Below, piece by piece: positions 5,238 to 5,723 of a DNA stretch of 5,723 bases. The notes beneath the pieces were generated by a model that was not told the origin of the DNA, made no database searches, and was given only the letters and a program-made list of their open reading frames with translations. How positions within the stretch are numbered: the stretch's first letter is position 1; every line of letters begins with the position of its first letter. Origin of the DNA: Burkholderiales bacterium (GTDB lineage Bacteria; Pseudomonadota; Gammaproteobacteria; Burkholderiales; JACMKV01); contig JACMKV010000097.1 in the NCBI GenBank assembly GCA_014379915.1, positions 1-5,723 on the forward strand, read 5' to 3'. Position numbers and translations under genes: made by a program.

Positions 5238-5672
5238 TTAGTCAGCACTCGGCTGGCGAGCAACACGCGTAAAGGGCGACCGTATTTTCAGCGCGCCGTC
5301 GATCACCTGTCCGTGCTGAAGACCTTCAGAAAACAACGTTTTCGCCCCGCTGGCGAGCGCTGCCGCGATGATCTGGCTATCGTAGAAGCCGTAACGATAG
5401 CGTTCGACGATGCGGAGCGCATCGAAAACGATTTCCTTGGTCAGCGCGCACACATCGCAGCCTTGCGCAAGCGGCGCAAGGCGGCTGCGGACTTCGGACG
5501 CCGCCATGCCCTCCTTGCAAATCAACACACGGGCGACTTCACTTAACACTTGCGTGCTGATGACGACTTCATACTTATGCGCGAGAGCCCGCGCCGTTTC
5601 GCGTTTTTGCGGCTCAGTCGCCGACTGCGCATAGATCAGAATATTCGAATCGAGGAAAGCCCTAACGCGCAT
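5238..5672 (-). CDS. VapC-like PIN-domain ribonuclease toxin
   Basis: A 144-aa PIN-domain protein, the size of VapC toxins of type II toxin-antitoxin systems, which cleave RNA with Mg2+/Mn2+. The acidic active-site residues are in the expected order: D8 in FLDSNILIYA, E45 in TQVLSEVARVL, D98 in GFYDSQIIAAAL, and E116 in TLFSEGLQHGQVIDG. Many relatives read SEDLQHG; here the following Asp is Gly, which may leave one fewer metal-side carboxylate. The conserved GQVIDG-x-L-x-I tail is intact. The ATG at 5672 is chosen because the PIN core then begins within six residues and because the start overlaps the stop of the preceding frame by 11 nt, typical of coupled antitoxin-toxin pairs. The ATG at 5681 is a nearby alternative. 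No strong Shine-Dalgarno is present, consistent with translational coupling. Confidence 0.88.
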   Translation of the reverse strand: MRVRAFLDSNILIYAQSATEPQKRETARALAHKYEVVISTQVLSEVARVLICKEGMAASEVRSRLAPLAQGCDVCALTKEIVFDALRIVERYRYGFYDSQIIAAALASGAKTLFSEGLQHGQVIDGALKIRSPFTRVARQPSAD

Positions 5673-5723
5673 TGGCCGCATCTCGATCGAACTTCCAGCC
5701 GCGCGTGTCAATAAAGGGCTCGC
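5662..5723 (-). CDS. Probable antitoxin, C-terminal end only
   Basis: The minus strand has an open frame running in from the right edge and ending in TAG at 5662-5664; the visible residues are EPFIDTRGWKFDRDAANAR. A short hydrophilic tail with a G-W-K-F-D-R core looks like the C-termini of small VapB-type antitoxins as I recall them, which wrap and block the PIN toxin. Its stop overlaps the PIN start by 11 nt (5662-5672), the normal arrangement in which the antitoxin is made first and the toxin by coupled re-initiation. The DNA-binding N-terminal domain is outside the window, so the family (AbrB, RHH or other) cannot be named. The identification rests on position and tail composition. Confidence 0.6.
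   Translation of the reverse strand, partial: EPFIDTRGWKFDRDAANAR

Overview
The window is about 5.7 kb of GC-rich DNA (by eye well above half G+C) from what looks like a betaproteobacterium. This is an inference from the close resemblance of three genes to GltI, GltJ and GltK of the glutamate/aspartate ABC transporter, and from GTCATTCC-type palindromic repeats of the kind common in Neisseria and other proteobacteria. No rRNA, tRNA, CRISPR array, transposase or phage gene is visible.

Layout. On the minus strand, reading from about 2790 down to 135, lie gltI (periplasmic glutamate/aspartate-binding protein), gltJ and gltK (the two inner-membrane permeases). The ATP-binding subunit gltL, which should follow gltK, does not begin before the window ends: the last 134 bases hold a highly self-complementary non-coding stretch. 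Each gap in the operon is unusually long and carries inverted repeats: 213 bp with three stem-loops between gltI and gltJ, 115 bp with a pair of inverted dRS3-like palindromes between gltJ and gltK, and at least 134 bp after gltK. GltI would capture the substrate in the periplasm and GltJ/GltK would form the transmembrane path, with the ATPase encoded outside the window.

Divergent from gltI, on the plus strand (2894-3823), is an exported metallo-beta-lactamase-fold hydrolase with an RNase Z/ElaC-like arrangement of metal ligands and an N-terminal signal peptide. The 106-bp divergent gap has one good Shine-Dalgarno site for each gene and possible overlapping -10 boxes on opposite strands.

The 479-bp gap at 3824-4302 lies between convergent genes and contains no credible gene. 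It holds a 121-bp REPIN-like element (two hairpins in inverted orientation inside 8-bp terminal inverted repeats), a short degenerate tandem repeat of about 14 bp, and a perfect 10-bp inverted repeat with a 59-nt spacer.

The right end is on the minus strand: the last 19 codons of a probable antitoxin, overlapping by 11 nt a VapC-like PIN-domain toxin (5238-5672), followed 74 bp later by a 286-aa cytoplasmic protein of unknown function (4303-5163). The most interesting items are the exported RNase Z-like hydrolase, the repeat-filled glt operon, the REPIN-like element and the edge toxin-antitoxin module. I see no clear evidence of a wholly new multi-gene system.
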